DNA of 7,853 bases from an uncultured Lachnospiraceae bacterium. Lineage in GTDB: Bacteria; Bacillota; Clostridia; Lachnospirales; Lachnospiraceae. A program made the translations under genes and the position numbers. The stretch spans positions 1 to 7,853 of the forward strand of contig CADBUD010000249.1 of assembly GCA_902797785.1 (NCBI GenBank). The letters run 5' to 3'. The notes under the pieces were generated by a model. It saw nothing but the letters and a program-made list of their open reading frames with translations, had not been told where the DNA came from and searched no databases. Positions 1 through 6,485 of this stretch are shown here, piece by piece (within the stretch, counting starts at the first letter, position 1; every line of letters starts with the position of its first letter).

Positions 1-7
1 CATCCTA

Positions 8-36
8 CAGATAAAGCTCCACCGGAGCTTTGTCTG
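8..36. terminator. Long hairpin upstream of queH, possible terminator of the preceding gene
   Basis: Bases 8-20 pair with 24-36 to form a 13-bp stem around a 3-nt loop (ACC), with a single G-U pair (12 with 32). The inner 8 bp, AAAGCTCC/GGAGCTTT, are perfect. The downstream side has only a short broken T run (TTTGTCT, partly inside the stem), so this is not a textbook intrinsic terminator. The near symmetry, with A residues on the left and T residues on the right, would suit a weak bidirectional terminator closing a gene that lies left of the window. A regulatory hairpin in the queH leader is the alternative. Confidence 0.45.
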
Positions 37-63
37 CATACACCGTAGACAGAATAAGTCAGA

Positions 64-85
64 TATAAACTGACGTTTATAGAGG
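64..85 (+). promoter_or_regulatory. Small hairpin abutting the queH ribosome binding site
   Basis: TATAAAC (64-70) and GTTTATA (75-81) form a 7-bp AT-rich stem with a TGAC loop. It directly adjoins the Shine-Dalgarno AGAGG at 81-85, which sits 6 nt before the ATG at 92. The stem is weak, so any effect on translation is speculative. I could not find a convincing promoter for queH in bases 1-91: a TATAAA lies at 64-69, but no suitably spaced -35 box precedes it. Confidence 0.3.
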
Positions 86-91
86 AAAAAA

Positions 92-718
92 ATGAAAAAC
101 AGAAACTACCAAAAAGAATTGGATCAAATCCTAAGGGAAATGACAACCCCTAAACGTCTGCTGCTGCACAGCTGCTGCGCTCCCTGCAGCAGTTATTGCC
201 TGGAATATCTGTCCCAGTATTTTTTTATCACGATTTTTTATTACAACCCCAATATTGATATGGCAGAAGAATATCAGCACAGAGTCGCAGAACAAAAACG
301 CCTGATTGCGGAGCTTCCTGCCCGGTATCCAATCTCGTTCTTAGAGGGAGCATATGAACCGGAAAAATTTCATGATACGGTAAAGGGGCTTGAAGCAGAA
401 CCGGAAGGAGGAGAACGCTGCTTTGCCTGCTACCGCCTGCGCCTGAGGGAAGCAGCAAAAGCGGCAAAGGAAGGCGGTTTTGACTATATGACGACCACCC
501 TGTCCATCAGTCCGCTAAAAAAGGCAGAAAAGCTCAATGAAATCGGGGAAGAAGTAGCGAAGGAATGGGGCGTTTCCTATCTCCCGTCAGATTTTAAAAA
601 GAAGAACGGATATCTGCGTTCAGTAGAGTTGTCCAAAGAATACGGTCTTTATCGGCAGGATTACTGTGGCTGCAGCTTTTCTAAAGCGGCTCGCAAAGAT
701 AATCACAAAAATGATTGA
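92..718 (+). CDS. queH: Epoxyqueuosine reductase QueH
   Basis: A 208-residue protein of the QueH (formerly DUF208) family, which reduces epoxyqueuosine to queuosine at tRNA position 34 and replaces the unrelated cobalamin-dependent QueG in many bacteria. The family cysteine pattern is intact. The N-terminal HSCCAPCSSYC motif contributes Cys28, Cys29, Cys32 and Cys36; a CFAC pair gives Cys110 and Cys113; a C-terminal CGC gives Cys192 and Cys194. In the family, these cysteines hold an iron-sulfur cluster and a neighbouring mononuclear iron. The segment after the first motif (FYYNPNID, about 49-56) is also characteristic. The protein is cytosolic, with no signal peptide or membrane span. The start at 92 is supported by AGAGG 6 nt upstream, and the length is normal for the family. 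No other queuosine gene is visible. The promoter for argH overlaps the stop codon, and no terminator is seen between the two genes. Confidence 0.93.
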   Translation: MKNRNYQKELDQILREMTTPKRLLLHSCCAPCSSYCLEYLSQYFFITIFYYNPNIDMAEEYQHRVAEQKRLIAELPARYPISFLEGAYEPEKFHDTVKGLEAEPEGGERCFACYRLRLREAAKAAKEGGFDYMTTTLSISPLKKAEKLNEIGEEVAKEWGVSYLPSDFKKKNGYLRSVELSKEYGLYRQDYCGCSFSKAARKDNHKND

Positions 719-743
719 AACTAAAAAAAAAATATGGTACACT
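715..743 (+). promoter_or_regulatory. Sigma-A type promoter of argH
   Basis: The -35 box TTGAAA (715-720; 5 of 6 consensus bases) and the -10 box TACACT (738-743) are separated by exactly 17 bp, and TGG directly before the -10 box gives an extended -10 element. The -35 box overlaps the queH stop codon. Transcription should begin near base 750, giving a leader of about 67 nt before argH. This arrangement lets argH be expressed independently of queH. Confidence 0.75.
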
Positions 744-754
744 AAACTGTAGTG

Positions 755-783
755 CATGTTTGATGTCGCATCACATGACGCAT
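755..783 (+). promoter_or_regulatory. Repeat cluster in the argH leader, candidate operator
   Basis: Just downstream of the predicted start site lies an inverted repeat, TGATG (761-765) and CATCA (769-773) around TCG. It is flanked by CATG (755-758) and CATG (774-777), so the whole is a palindrome with a 2-nt offset. Overlapping it is a direct repeat, ATGTCGCAT (763-771) and ATGACGCAT (775-783), 8 of 9 identical with a 12-bp period. The position suits a repressor site or a small RNA hairpin. It does not clearly match an ArgR box as I know it, so the regulator is unknown. Confidence 0.35.
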
Positions 784-817
784 AGAAATCCATTTTATAC
801 AGAAAGAAGGTACAGTT

Positions 818-2212
818 ATGGCGCAGCTATGGGGAGGAAGATTCACGACCGAAACAGACAAAAAGGTATATGATTTTAACGCATCCATCTCCTTTGATAA
901 AAAATTATATCAACAGGACATTGAAGGAAGCATCGCTCACGTTGCCATGCTAGGAAAACAAAATATTTTAAAAAAAGAAGAGGTTCGTCAGATCATCCGC
1001 GGACTCGCCGGTATCCGTGAGGATATTGAAAATGGAGTTCTTGAGATTACAGAGGAATATGAGGACATTCACAGCTTTGTTGAGGCAAATCTGATCGAGC
1101 GGATCGGAAGCGTGGGAAAAAAGCTCCACACCGGCCGCAGCAGAAACGATCAGGTCGCGCTGGACATGAGGCTGTATGTCCGTTTGGAGCTTTTATACAT
1201 AGATGTATATGTGAAAAAAATGTTAGAGACCCTTCTGGCGCAGATGGAGGAAAATCTCGACACGATCATGCCGGGCTTTACGCATATGCAGAAGGCGCAG
1301 CCGGTCACTCTGGCCAATCATCTGGGAGCCTATTATGAGATGTTTCGGAGAGACCGCCTCAGATTAAAGGATATCTATGACAGGATGAATTATTGTCCGC
1401 TTGGTACGGGCGCCCTGGCCGGCACGACCTATCCGCTGGATCGGATCTACACCTCGGAGCTTTTAGGCTTTTATGGTCCCACCCTGAACAGCATGGATTC
1501 CGTATCTGACCGGGACTATATCATTGAGTTCTTGTCTGCCCTGTCCCTGATCATGATGCATTTGAGCCGCTTTAGTGAAGAGATTATCACATGGAATTCC
1601 AACGAATATAATTTTGTCGAGATTGATGACGCTTTCAGTACCGGCAGCAGCATCATGCCGCAAAAGAAAAATCCGGACATTGCGGAGCTGGTTCGTGGAA
1701 AGACGGGACGGGTCTATGGTTCTTTAGTCTCTATGCTGACGACGATGAAAGGTCTTCCGCTGGCATATAACAAGGATATGCAGGAGGACAAAGAGGTCAC
1801 TTTTGACGCAATCGAGACAGTAAAATGTTGTCTGATTCTGTTCGAGGGAATGCTTTCCACCATGAAATACAACAAAGATGTCATGAAACAGAGCGCAAGC
1901 GGCGGCTTTACCAATGCGACCGATGTTGCGGATTATCTGGTCGGCAAGGGAATCCCGTTCCGTGATGCCCACACCATCGTTGGAAAAATCGTACTGCTCT
2001 GCATCGAACGGAAAAAATCCATTGAGGATCTGACCCTGGAGCAGTTCCAGGCATTTTCCTCCGCATTTGAGAAGGATATTTATGACGCCATCAGTATGGA
2101 AAGCTGTGTGAACCGCCGTCAGACCTTGGGAGCTCCAGGCAGGAAGGTCATGGAAATCGTGATTAATGCTTACAAAGAGGATCTAAAGCAGGACTGGCAG
2201 GACGAAGAATAA
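818..2212 (+). CDS. argH: Argininosuccinate lyase
   Basis: A 464-residue enzyme, full length for ArgH. It splits argininosuccinate into arginine and fumarate, the last step of arginine synthesis, and works as a cytosolic homotetramer of the fumarase/aspartase superfamily. The hallmarks are present. The N-terminus MAQLWGGRF is typical. HTGRSRNDQ (104-112) is the first conserved region. THMQKAQP (155-162) carries the catalytic histidine at 156. The superfamily signature GSSIMPQKKNP (276-286) includes the catalytic serine loop and the lysines that bind substrate. The start at 818 is supported by AGAAGG (805-810), 7 nt upstream. argG, its usual partner, is not adjacent: queH lies upstream and asd downstream. 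It has its own promoter at 715-743 and a repeat cluster in the leader that may carry control. Nothing is missing or broken. Confidence 0.98.
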   Translation: MAQLWGGRFTTETDKKVYDFNASISFDKKLYQQDIEGSIAHVAMLGKQNILKKEEVRQIIRGLAGIREDIENGVLEITEEYEDIHSFVEANLIERIGSVGKKLHTGRSRNDQVALDMRLYVRLELLYIDVYVKKMLETLLAQMEENLDTIMPGFTHMQKAQPVTLANHLGAYYEMFRRDRLRLKDIYDRMNYCPLGTGALAGTTYPLDRIYTSELLGFYGPTLNSMDSVSDRDYIIEFLSALSLIMMHLSRFSEEIITWNSNEYNFVEIDDAFSTGSSIMPQKKNPDIAELVRGKTGRVYGSLVSMLTTMKGLPLAYNKDMQEDKEVTFDAIETVKCCLILFEGMLSTMKYNKDVMKQSASGGFTNATDVADYLVGKGIPFRDAHTIVGKIVLLCIERKKSIEDLTLEQFQAFSSAFEKDIYDAISMESCVNRRQTLGAPGRKVMEIVINAYKEDLKQDWQDEE

Positions 2213-2219
2213 GAAATAT

Positions 2220-2239
2220 GAGACGAATTCCTTCGTTTC
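2220..2239 (+). other. Short hairpin between argH and asd
   Basis: GAGACGAA (2220-2227) pairs with TTCGTTTC (2232-2239) across a TTCC loop, giving 8 bp with one G-U pair. The following bases (CTATAAAAAT) do not form a T tract, so it is not an intrinsic terminator. It may only mark a processing or attenuation point between two genes that otherwise look cotranscribed. The 63-bp gap is too short for a lysine riboswitch, and I see no good promoter in it. Confidence 0.3.
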
Positions 2240-2275
2240 CTATAAAAATAAGAATAGAATAGAGGAGATTGAAAA

Positions 2276-3361
2276 ATGAGTGAAAAGTTGAAAGTAGGTA
2301 TTCTGGGCGGAACAGGAATGGTAGGACAGAGATTTATCTCTCTCCTTGAAAATCATCCGTGGTTTGAAGTGACAACAATCGCTGCCAGCCCGCGGAGTGC
2401 CGGAAAGACCTATGCCGAGGCAGTAGAAGGACGTTGGAAAATGACGACACCGATGCCGGAGGCCGTAAAAGACCTCATCGTCATGAATGTCAATGAAGTA
2501 GAGAAAGTCGCATCCGAGGTGGATTTCGTATTTTCTGCTGTAGATATGTCAAAAGAAGAAATCAAAAAAATCGAAGAGGCTTATGCAAAGACGGAGACGC
2601 CGGTTGTCAGCAATAACAGCGCGCACCGCTGGACACCGGATGTACCAATGGTCGTACCGGAGATCAATCCGCAGCATATGGATGTCATCAAATTTCAAAA
2701 AGAGCGTCTGGGAACCAAAAGAGGCTTTGTAGCAGTAAAACCGAACTGTTCCATTCAAAGCTACGCACCGGTTCTTACCGCATGGAAAGAGTTTGAGCCA
2801 TATGAGGTCGTAGCGACGACCTATCAGGCAATTTCCGGCGCCGGAAAGACCTTTGCGGATTGGCCGGAAATGGAAGGAAACATCATCCCATACATTGGCG
2901 GTGAAGAAGAAAAGAGTGAAAAAGAGCCGCTTCGGATCTGGGGTGAGATCAAGGACGGAGTCATCGTACCGGCAGAAGAGCCAAAAATCACCTGCCAGTG
3001 CATCCGTGTTCCTGTGTTGAATGGACACACTGCAGCCGTCTTCGTGAAATTCCGCAAAAAACCGACCAAAGAACAGTTGATCGAAAAATTGACCTCTTTC
3101 TCCGGCGTGCCGCAGGAGTTAAAGCTTCCAAGTGCCCCGACTCAGTTCATCCAGTATCTGGAGGAAGATAACCGGCCTCAGGTCACTATGGATGTAGACT
3201 ACGAAAAAGGAATGGGAGTATCCGTAGGACGTCTTCGTGAGGACACGATTTACGACTGGAAATTTGTCGGATTATCCCACAACACAGTCCGTGGAGCAGC
3301 TGGAGGAGCGGTTCTTTGCGCAGAGCTTTTAAAAGCACAGGGATATATCGAAAAAAAATAA
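2276..3361 (+). CDS. asd: Aspartate-semialdehyde dehydrogenase
   Basis: A 361-residue enzyme, normal for the family, that reduces aspartyl phosphate to aspartate semialdehyde with NADPH. This is the branch point to lysine, diaminopimelate, threonine and methionine. A Rossmann fold opens with GILGGTGMVG (8-17). KPNCSIQ (155-161) supplies the catalytic cysteine at 158, where many family members have an NPNCST-like motif. The stretch TTYQAISGAGK (181-191) lies in the catalytic domain, and RVPVLNGHTA (244-253) holds the likely acid-base histidine at 251. Overall motif style resembles the archaeal/fungal-type branch, which is also common in Clostridia; this subgrouping is from memory. GAGGAG at 2262-2267, 8 nt before the ATG, fixes the start. 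The gene ends in an A8 run (3351-3358) directly before TAA and is followed by an intrinsic terminator. It probably shares the argH transcript, since no separate promoter is evident. Confidence 0.96.
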   Translation: MSEKLKVGILGGTGMVGQRFISLLENHPWFEVTTIAASPRSAGKTYAEAVEGRWKMTTPMPEAVKDLIVMNVNEVEKVASEVDFVFSAVDMSKEEIKKIEEAYAKTETPVVSNNSAHRWTPDVPMVVPEINPQHMDVIKFQKERLGTKRGFVAVKPNCSIQSYAPVLTAWKEFEPYEVVATTYQAISGAGKTFADWPEMEGNIIPYIGGEEEKSEKEPLRIWGEIKDGVIVPAEEPKITCQCIRVPVLNGHTAAVFVKFRKKPTKEQLIEKLTSFSGVPQELKLPSAPTQFIQYLEEDNRPQVTMDVDYEKGMGVSVGRLREDTIYDWKFVGLSHNTVRGAAGGAVLCAELLKAQGYIEKK

Positions 3362-3396
3362 GAGCGGAAGGGAAAAAAAACCATTCCCCCTCTGTA

Positions 3397-3433
3397 AGAG
3401 AGCGATACCAGGACAGGCATCGCTCTCTCTTTT
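3397..3433 (+). terminator. Rho-independent terminator after asd
   Basis: AGAGAGCGAT (3397-3406) pairs perfectly with ATCGCTCTCT (3419-3428), a 10-bp stem around a 12-nt loop, and is followed by CTTTT (3429-3433). It lies 35 bp beyond the asd stop and would end the argH-asd (or queH-argH-asd) transcript before topB. Confidence 0.8.
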
Positions 3434-3491
3434 CCATGCAGCTTCTCCCACAGACAATCCATATCAAGAATTTCAAGGAGCATTATAAAAA

Positions 3492-5627
3492 ATGTCAAAA
3501 TCCCTTTTCATAGCAGAAAAACCAAGTGTAGCAAGTGAATTTGCCAAAGCCCTGAAAGTAAATGCCTCAAAAACAAATGGTTACATCGAATCAGATCAGT
3601 ACATCATTACCTGGTGCGTAGGGCATTTGATCACCATGAGCTACCCGGATAAATACGATCCGGCCCTTAGACGCTGGACCCTTCAGACCCTTCCTTTCCT
3701 TCCAAAAACGTGGAAATACGAAGTCATACCTTCCGTAAAACAGCAATTTGATATCGTAAAGCATCAGCTCAATCGCCCGGATGTTGATACGATCTATGTT
3801 TGTACCGATTCCGGACGGGAAGGAGAATACATCTATCGCTTAGTGGAACAGGAAGCTCATGTTCAGGGAAAGACACGTCGGCGGGTCTGGATCGATTCCC
3901 AGACAGAGGAGGAAATCCTTCGGGGAATCCGTCAGGCAAAGGATCTTTCGGCTTACGACCATCTGGCAGATGCAGCCTATCTGCGAGCAAAAGAGGATTA
4001 TTTGATGGGAATCAATTTTTCCCGCCTTTTGACATTAAAATACGGAAATTCGATCTCTAATTATTTGCGGACGGATCGGACAGTTCTCTCTGTAGGAAGG
4101 GTGATGACCTGTGTCCTGGGAATGATTGTCAGGCGGGAACGGGAAATTCGTGAGTTTAAAAAGACTCCGTTTTATCGAATCATATCTACAGATCTGTTCG
4201 AGGACAACTGCTTTGAAGGGGAATGGAGAGCGGTAGAAGGATCCAAATATTTTGCCTCCCCCTATCTGTATAAAGAAAATGGATTTAAAGAAAAAGAAGT
4301 GGCCATGAATTTTATCTGCGAGCTCTATGAGAGGGCAGGAATAAAGAAAGAGCAGCTGATGGGACTGATCGCCGGAATGGAAAAGGACCCGCCGGATCAG
4401 ATGAAGAAGGAAGCACCTGATGTACCTGCCCTGACGGGAACCATCGTATCAATAGAACGCAGGAAAGAAAAGAAAAATCCACCATTGCTCTACAATCTGG
4501 CGGAGCTTCAAAATGACTGTGCAAAGATGTTCAAGATCAGTCCGGATCAGACCTTATCTATCGTGCAGGAGCTCTATGAAAAGAAGCTTGTGACCTATCC
4601 GCGTACTGATGCCAGGGTGCTGACAACCGCGGTCTGTAAGGAAATTGATAAAAACTTAAAAGGACTATGTCAATATCAGCCGGTGGGGGAGTTCGCAAAT
4701 GAAATCCTTTCAGAAAATCGTTATGCATCGATAGCCAAGACCCGCTATACCAATGATAAGCAGGTCACGGATCACTATGCAATCATCCCGACCGGTCAGG
4801 GACTTTCTCAGCTCTACCGGCTTTCTGATCTGGATAAAAAGGTGTATGAAACCATTGCCAGGCGTTTTTTGGCAATCTTTTATCCGGCAGCAGAATTTCA
4901 AAAGACGGCAGTCACGGTAGAGATTTCAGGGGAACGCTTTTTTTCTAACTTTAAGAATCTTCTTTCCGAAGGTTATTTAAAGGTGATGAACTATTCCTTT
5001 ATTAGAGAAAAGAAAACGACGACGTCTTTGGCAGGAAAAGAGGAGGCGTCAGACCAGAAACTGTCAGTAGAGGTACTCTCGCAATGGAAGAAAGGGATGG
5101 AGCTTACGATTATCGGACTGGCATTAAAGGCGGGAGAGACCTCGCCGCCAAAACGCTATTACTCCGGTTCGATGATTCTGGCCATGGAAAATGCTGGGCA
5201 GCTCATTGAAGATGAAGAGCTTCGGGAACAGATTCGGGGAAGTGGAATCGGAACAAGCGCGACCAGGGCAGAAATTTTAAAAAAACTCGAAAAAATAGGC
5301 TACATCCTGCTGAATAAAAAAACACAGGTCATCACGCCGACCCAGCTGGGGGAAATGGTCTATGATGTGGTCAATTCTTCGATTCGCCAGCTGCTGAACC
5401 CGGAGCTGACAGCAAGCTGGGAAAAAGGTCTTTCCTATGTTTCAGAGGGAACGATCACATCCGAAGAATATATGCAGAAATTAGAAGGATTCGTATCACG
5501 CCGGACGAGTGCAGTCATGATGCTCAATAATCAGTATGAGCTTAAAAAGGAGTTCGATAAGTCTGCACCATTTTATCAGAAAAAGAAGGAGACCGGAAGC
5601 AAAAAAATCAATAGCAAAGGAGATTGA
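3492..5627 (+). CDS. topB: DNA topoisomerase III (type IA)
   Basis: A 711-residue type IA topoisomerase that relaxes and decatenates DNA by transient single-strand breaks. The N-terminal TOPRIM domain opens with FIAEKPSVA (6-14, catalytic Glu9) and contains the metal-binding TDSGREGE (105-112), which has the DxG form rather than DxD. VGRVMTCVLG (201-210) corresponds to the usual GRVQTPTL region. The active-site tyrosine is Tyr369 in LVTYPRTD (366-373). GSGIGTSATRAEIL (583-596) and TPTQLGEMV (615-623) are further core motifs. The tail is lysine-rich (from about 686) and has no cysteine pairs, so there is no zinc-ribbon extension. AAGGAG (3475-3480) lies 11 nt before the ATG. A terminator precedes the gene, so it should have its own promoter, but I found no convincing one in 3434-3491. 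The last codons contain the ribosome binding site of the next gene. Nothing nearby suggests a conjugative element. Confidence 0.95.
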   Translation: MSKSLFIAEKPSVASEFAKALKVNASKTNGYIESDQYIITWCVGHLITMSYPDKYDPALRRWTLQTLPFLPKTWKYEVIPSVKQQFDIVKHQLNRPDVDTIYVCTDSGREGEYIYRLVEQEAHVQGKTRRRVWIDSQTEEEILRGIRQAKDLSAYDHLADAAYLRAKEDYLMGINFSRLLTLKYGNSISNYLRTDRTVLSVGRVMTCVLGMIVRREREIREFKKTPFYRIISTDLFEDNCFEGEWRAVEGSKYFASPYLYKENGFKEKEVAMNFICELYERAGIKKEQLMGLIAGMEKDPPDQMKKEAPDVPALTGTIVSIERRKEKKNPPLLYNLAELQNDCAKMFKISPDQTLSIVQELYEKKLVTYPRTDARVLTTAVCKEIDKNLKGLCQYQPVGEFANEILSENRYASIAKTRYTNDKQVTDHYAIIPTGQGLSQLYRLSDLDKKVYETIARRFLAIFYPAAEFQKTAVTVEISGERFFSNFKNLLSEGYLKVMNYSFIREKKTTTSLAGKEEASDQKLSVEVLSQWKKGMELTIIGLALKAGETSPPKRYYSGSMILAMENAGQLIEDEELREQIRGSGIGTSATRAEILKKLEKIGYILLNKKTQVITPTQLGEMVYDVVNSSIRQLLNPELTASWEKGLSYVSEGTITSEEYMQKLEGFVSRRTSAVMMLNNQYELKKEFDKSAPFYQKKKETGSKKINSKGD
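5616..5622 (+). promoter_or_regulatory. Ribosome binding site deciding the start at 5632
   Basis: AAAGGAG lies within the last codons of topB, and its AGGAG core ends 9 nt before the ATG at 5632. This favours 5632 over an in-frame ATG at 5536, which has no good ribosome binding site and would give a 32-residue basic extension overlapping topB. Confidence 0.8.
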
Positions 5628-5631
5628 AAAA

Positions 5632-6309
5632 ATGAAGGAATGTGAAATTAAAAGCCTGTATGATTTGAATGAAACCATTGCGGCAGAACTGTTCGAAGGA
5701 CTGACCTACCCGTGGGAGGCTCTTCCAAAGATTGGAGAGTTCATAAAAAAAATCGGACCGACTCTTTCGGAGGAGGAATATGAAAGACGGGAAGGAGATG
5801 TGTATATCGCAAAAAGTGCCAAAGTCTTTGAAAGTGCTTACATCCATGGCCCGGCGATTATCGGAAAAGAGGCAGAGGTACGCCACTGCGCATTCATCCG
5901 TGGAAATGCGATCGTAGGAGAAGGGGCTGTCGTAGGAAATTCGACCGAGCTGAAAAATGTCGTTCTGTTCAATAAGGTGCAGGTACCGCATTACAATTAT
6001 GTCGGAGATTCGATTCTTGGCTACAAATCTCACATGGGAGCAGGGTCGATTACCTCTAATGTGAAATCAGATAAAACACTAGTCGTTGTAAAGAATCGCC
6101 ATTCCAAAGAAGAACCGATTGAAACCGGTCTAAAGAAATTTGGCGCCATGTTGGGAGACCACGTGGAGGTAGGATGTGGCTCAATCTTGAATCCGGGAAG
6201 CGTCATTGGGAAAAATACGAATATTTATCCGCTTTCCTCCGTGCGTGGAGTTGTGCCGGCAGATTCGATCTTAAAAGAAAAGGATAGGATAGTGAGAAAA
6301 GAAGCATAG
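5632..6309 (+). CDS. Left-handed beta-helix (hexapeptide repeat) protein, GlmU acetyltransferase-like
   Basis: A 225-residue protein. Residues 1-55 are mostly helical in character. From about 56 to 208 runs a series of hexapeptide-type turns, seen in VYIAKSAKVF, AIIGKEAEV, AIVGEGAVVG, SILGYKSHMGAGSIT and SVIGKNTNIYP. This is the left-handed beta-helix of acyltransferases. The stretch VPHYNYVGDS (118-127), followed by MGAGSITSN (135-143), closely resembles the GlmU acetyltransferase active-site region, with His120 where GlmU has its catalytic histidine. The GlmU N-terminal pyrophosphorylase domain, with its glycine-rich nucleotide-binding loop, is absent. Such proteins are often labelled UDP-N-acetylglucosamine pyrophosphorylase by similarity, but that activity cannot reside here. 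An N- or O-acyltransferase acting on a sugar nucleotide is plausible, and the substrate is unknown. The gene begins 4 bp after topB, so the two are probably cotranscribed and perhaps translationally coupled. The icd promoter starts 10 bp beyond the stop. Confidence 0.82.
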   Translation: MKECEIKSLYDLNETIAAELFEGLTYPWEALPKIGEFIKKIGPTLSEEEYERREGDVYIAKSAKVFESAYIHGPAIIGKEAEVRHCAFIRGNAIVGEGAVVGNSTELKNVVLFNKVQVPHYNYVGDSILGYKSHMGAGSITSNVKSDKTLVVVKNRHSKEEPIETGLKKFGAMLGDHVEVGCGSILNPGSVIGKNTNIYPLSSVRGVVPADSILKEKDRIVRKEA

Positions 6310-6318
6310 CTTAAAGGG

Positions 6319-6347
6319 TTTACAAATAGAAAAAATTACGCTATACT
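6319..6347 (+). promoter_or_regulatory. Sigma-A type promoter of icd
   Basis: TTTACA (6319-6324; 5 of 6 consensus bases) and TATACT (6342-6347; 5 of 6) are spaced by exactly 17 bp. Transcription should start near 6354, leaving a leader of about 130 nt. The promoter lies 10 bp after the upstream stop codon, so icd has a dedicated start even if topB transcripts read through. No terminator is visible between the two units. Confidence 0.8.
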
Positions 6348-6353
6348 AAGTAA

Positions 6354-6376
6354 ATATGAAGATAAATCTTTCATAT
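6354..6376 (+). promoter_or_regulatory. Inverted repeat at the predicted icd transcription start
   Basis: ATATGAA (6354-6360) and TTCATAT (6370-6376) are perfect inverted 7-mers separated by 9 nt and sit on the predicted start site. A DNA-binding dimer here would block transcription. As RNA, it would be a weak 5'-end hairpin. The regulator is unknown, and I do not recognise the box as that of a named TCA-cycle regulator. Confidence 0.4.
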
Positions 6377-6385
6377 CTACTTTGA

Positions 6386-6475
6386 TGATACGCTAAACGT
6401 GTCAGTCTAAGATAGAAGAAATGCGCCGGGGCAGACGTATTGCGGCCGGATATCAGCCGGTGTTTATAGAGGAGG
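6386..6475 (+). promoter_or_regulatory. Structured icd leader and ribosome binding site
   Basis: TGATACG (6386-6392) pairs with CGTGTCA (6398-6404), 7 bp with one G-U pair and a 5-nt loop. Further on, three CCGG tetramers (6426-6429, 6446-6449, 6457-6460) can pair in mutually exclusive ways, the last two forming a small stem that ends 9 nt before the Shine-Dalgarno AGGAGG (6470-6475). That site lies 10 nt upstream of the icd ATG. I do not recognise a known riboswitch class. Confidence 0.35.
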
Positions 6476-6485
6476 AATAATAAAA

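Noticed and set aside
2213..2275. Possible lysine riboswitch or separate promoter before asd.
   Set aside because: The gap is only 63 bp, too short for that riboswitch, and no paired -35 and -10 boxes at acceptable spacing were found.
2549..3028. A 159-codon open frame on the minus strand inside asd.
   Set aside because: It lies wholly within a strongly supported gene, has no recognisable motif and reads as a shadow of the coding strand.
3316..3513. Frame overlapping the end of asd that could be entered by -1 slippage on the A8 run at 3351-3358.
   Set aside because: The extension would be translated through the terminator stem into the start of topB and has no recognisable domain. A simple A run before a stop codon is not enough.
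5536..5631. Upstream in-frame ATG that would extend the beta-helix protein by 32 residues.
   Set aside because: The extension overlaps topB, is basic and low in complexity, and lacks a ribosome binding site. The ATG at 5632 has AGGAG at the proper distance.
5608..6033. A 141-codon open frame on the minus strand across the topB/beta-helix junction.
   Set aside because: It is antisense to two well-supported genes, with no family features and no promoter seen.
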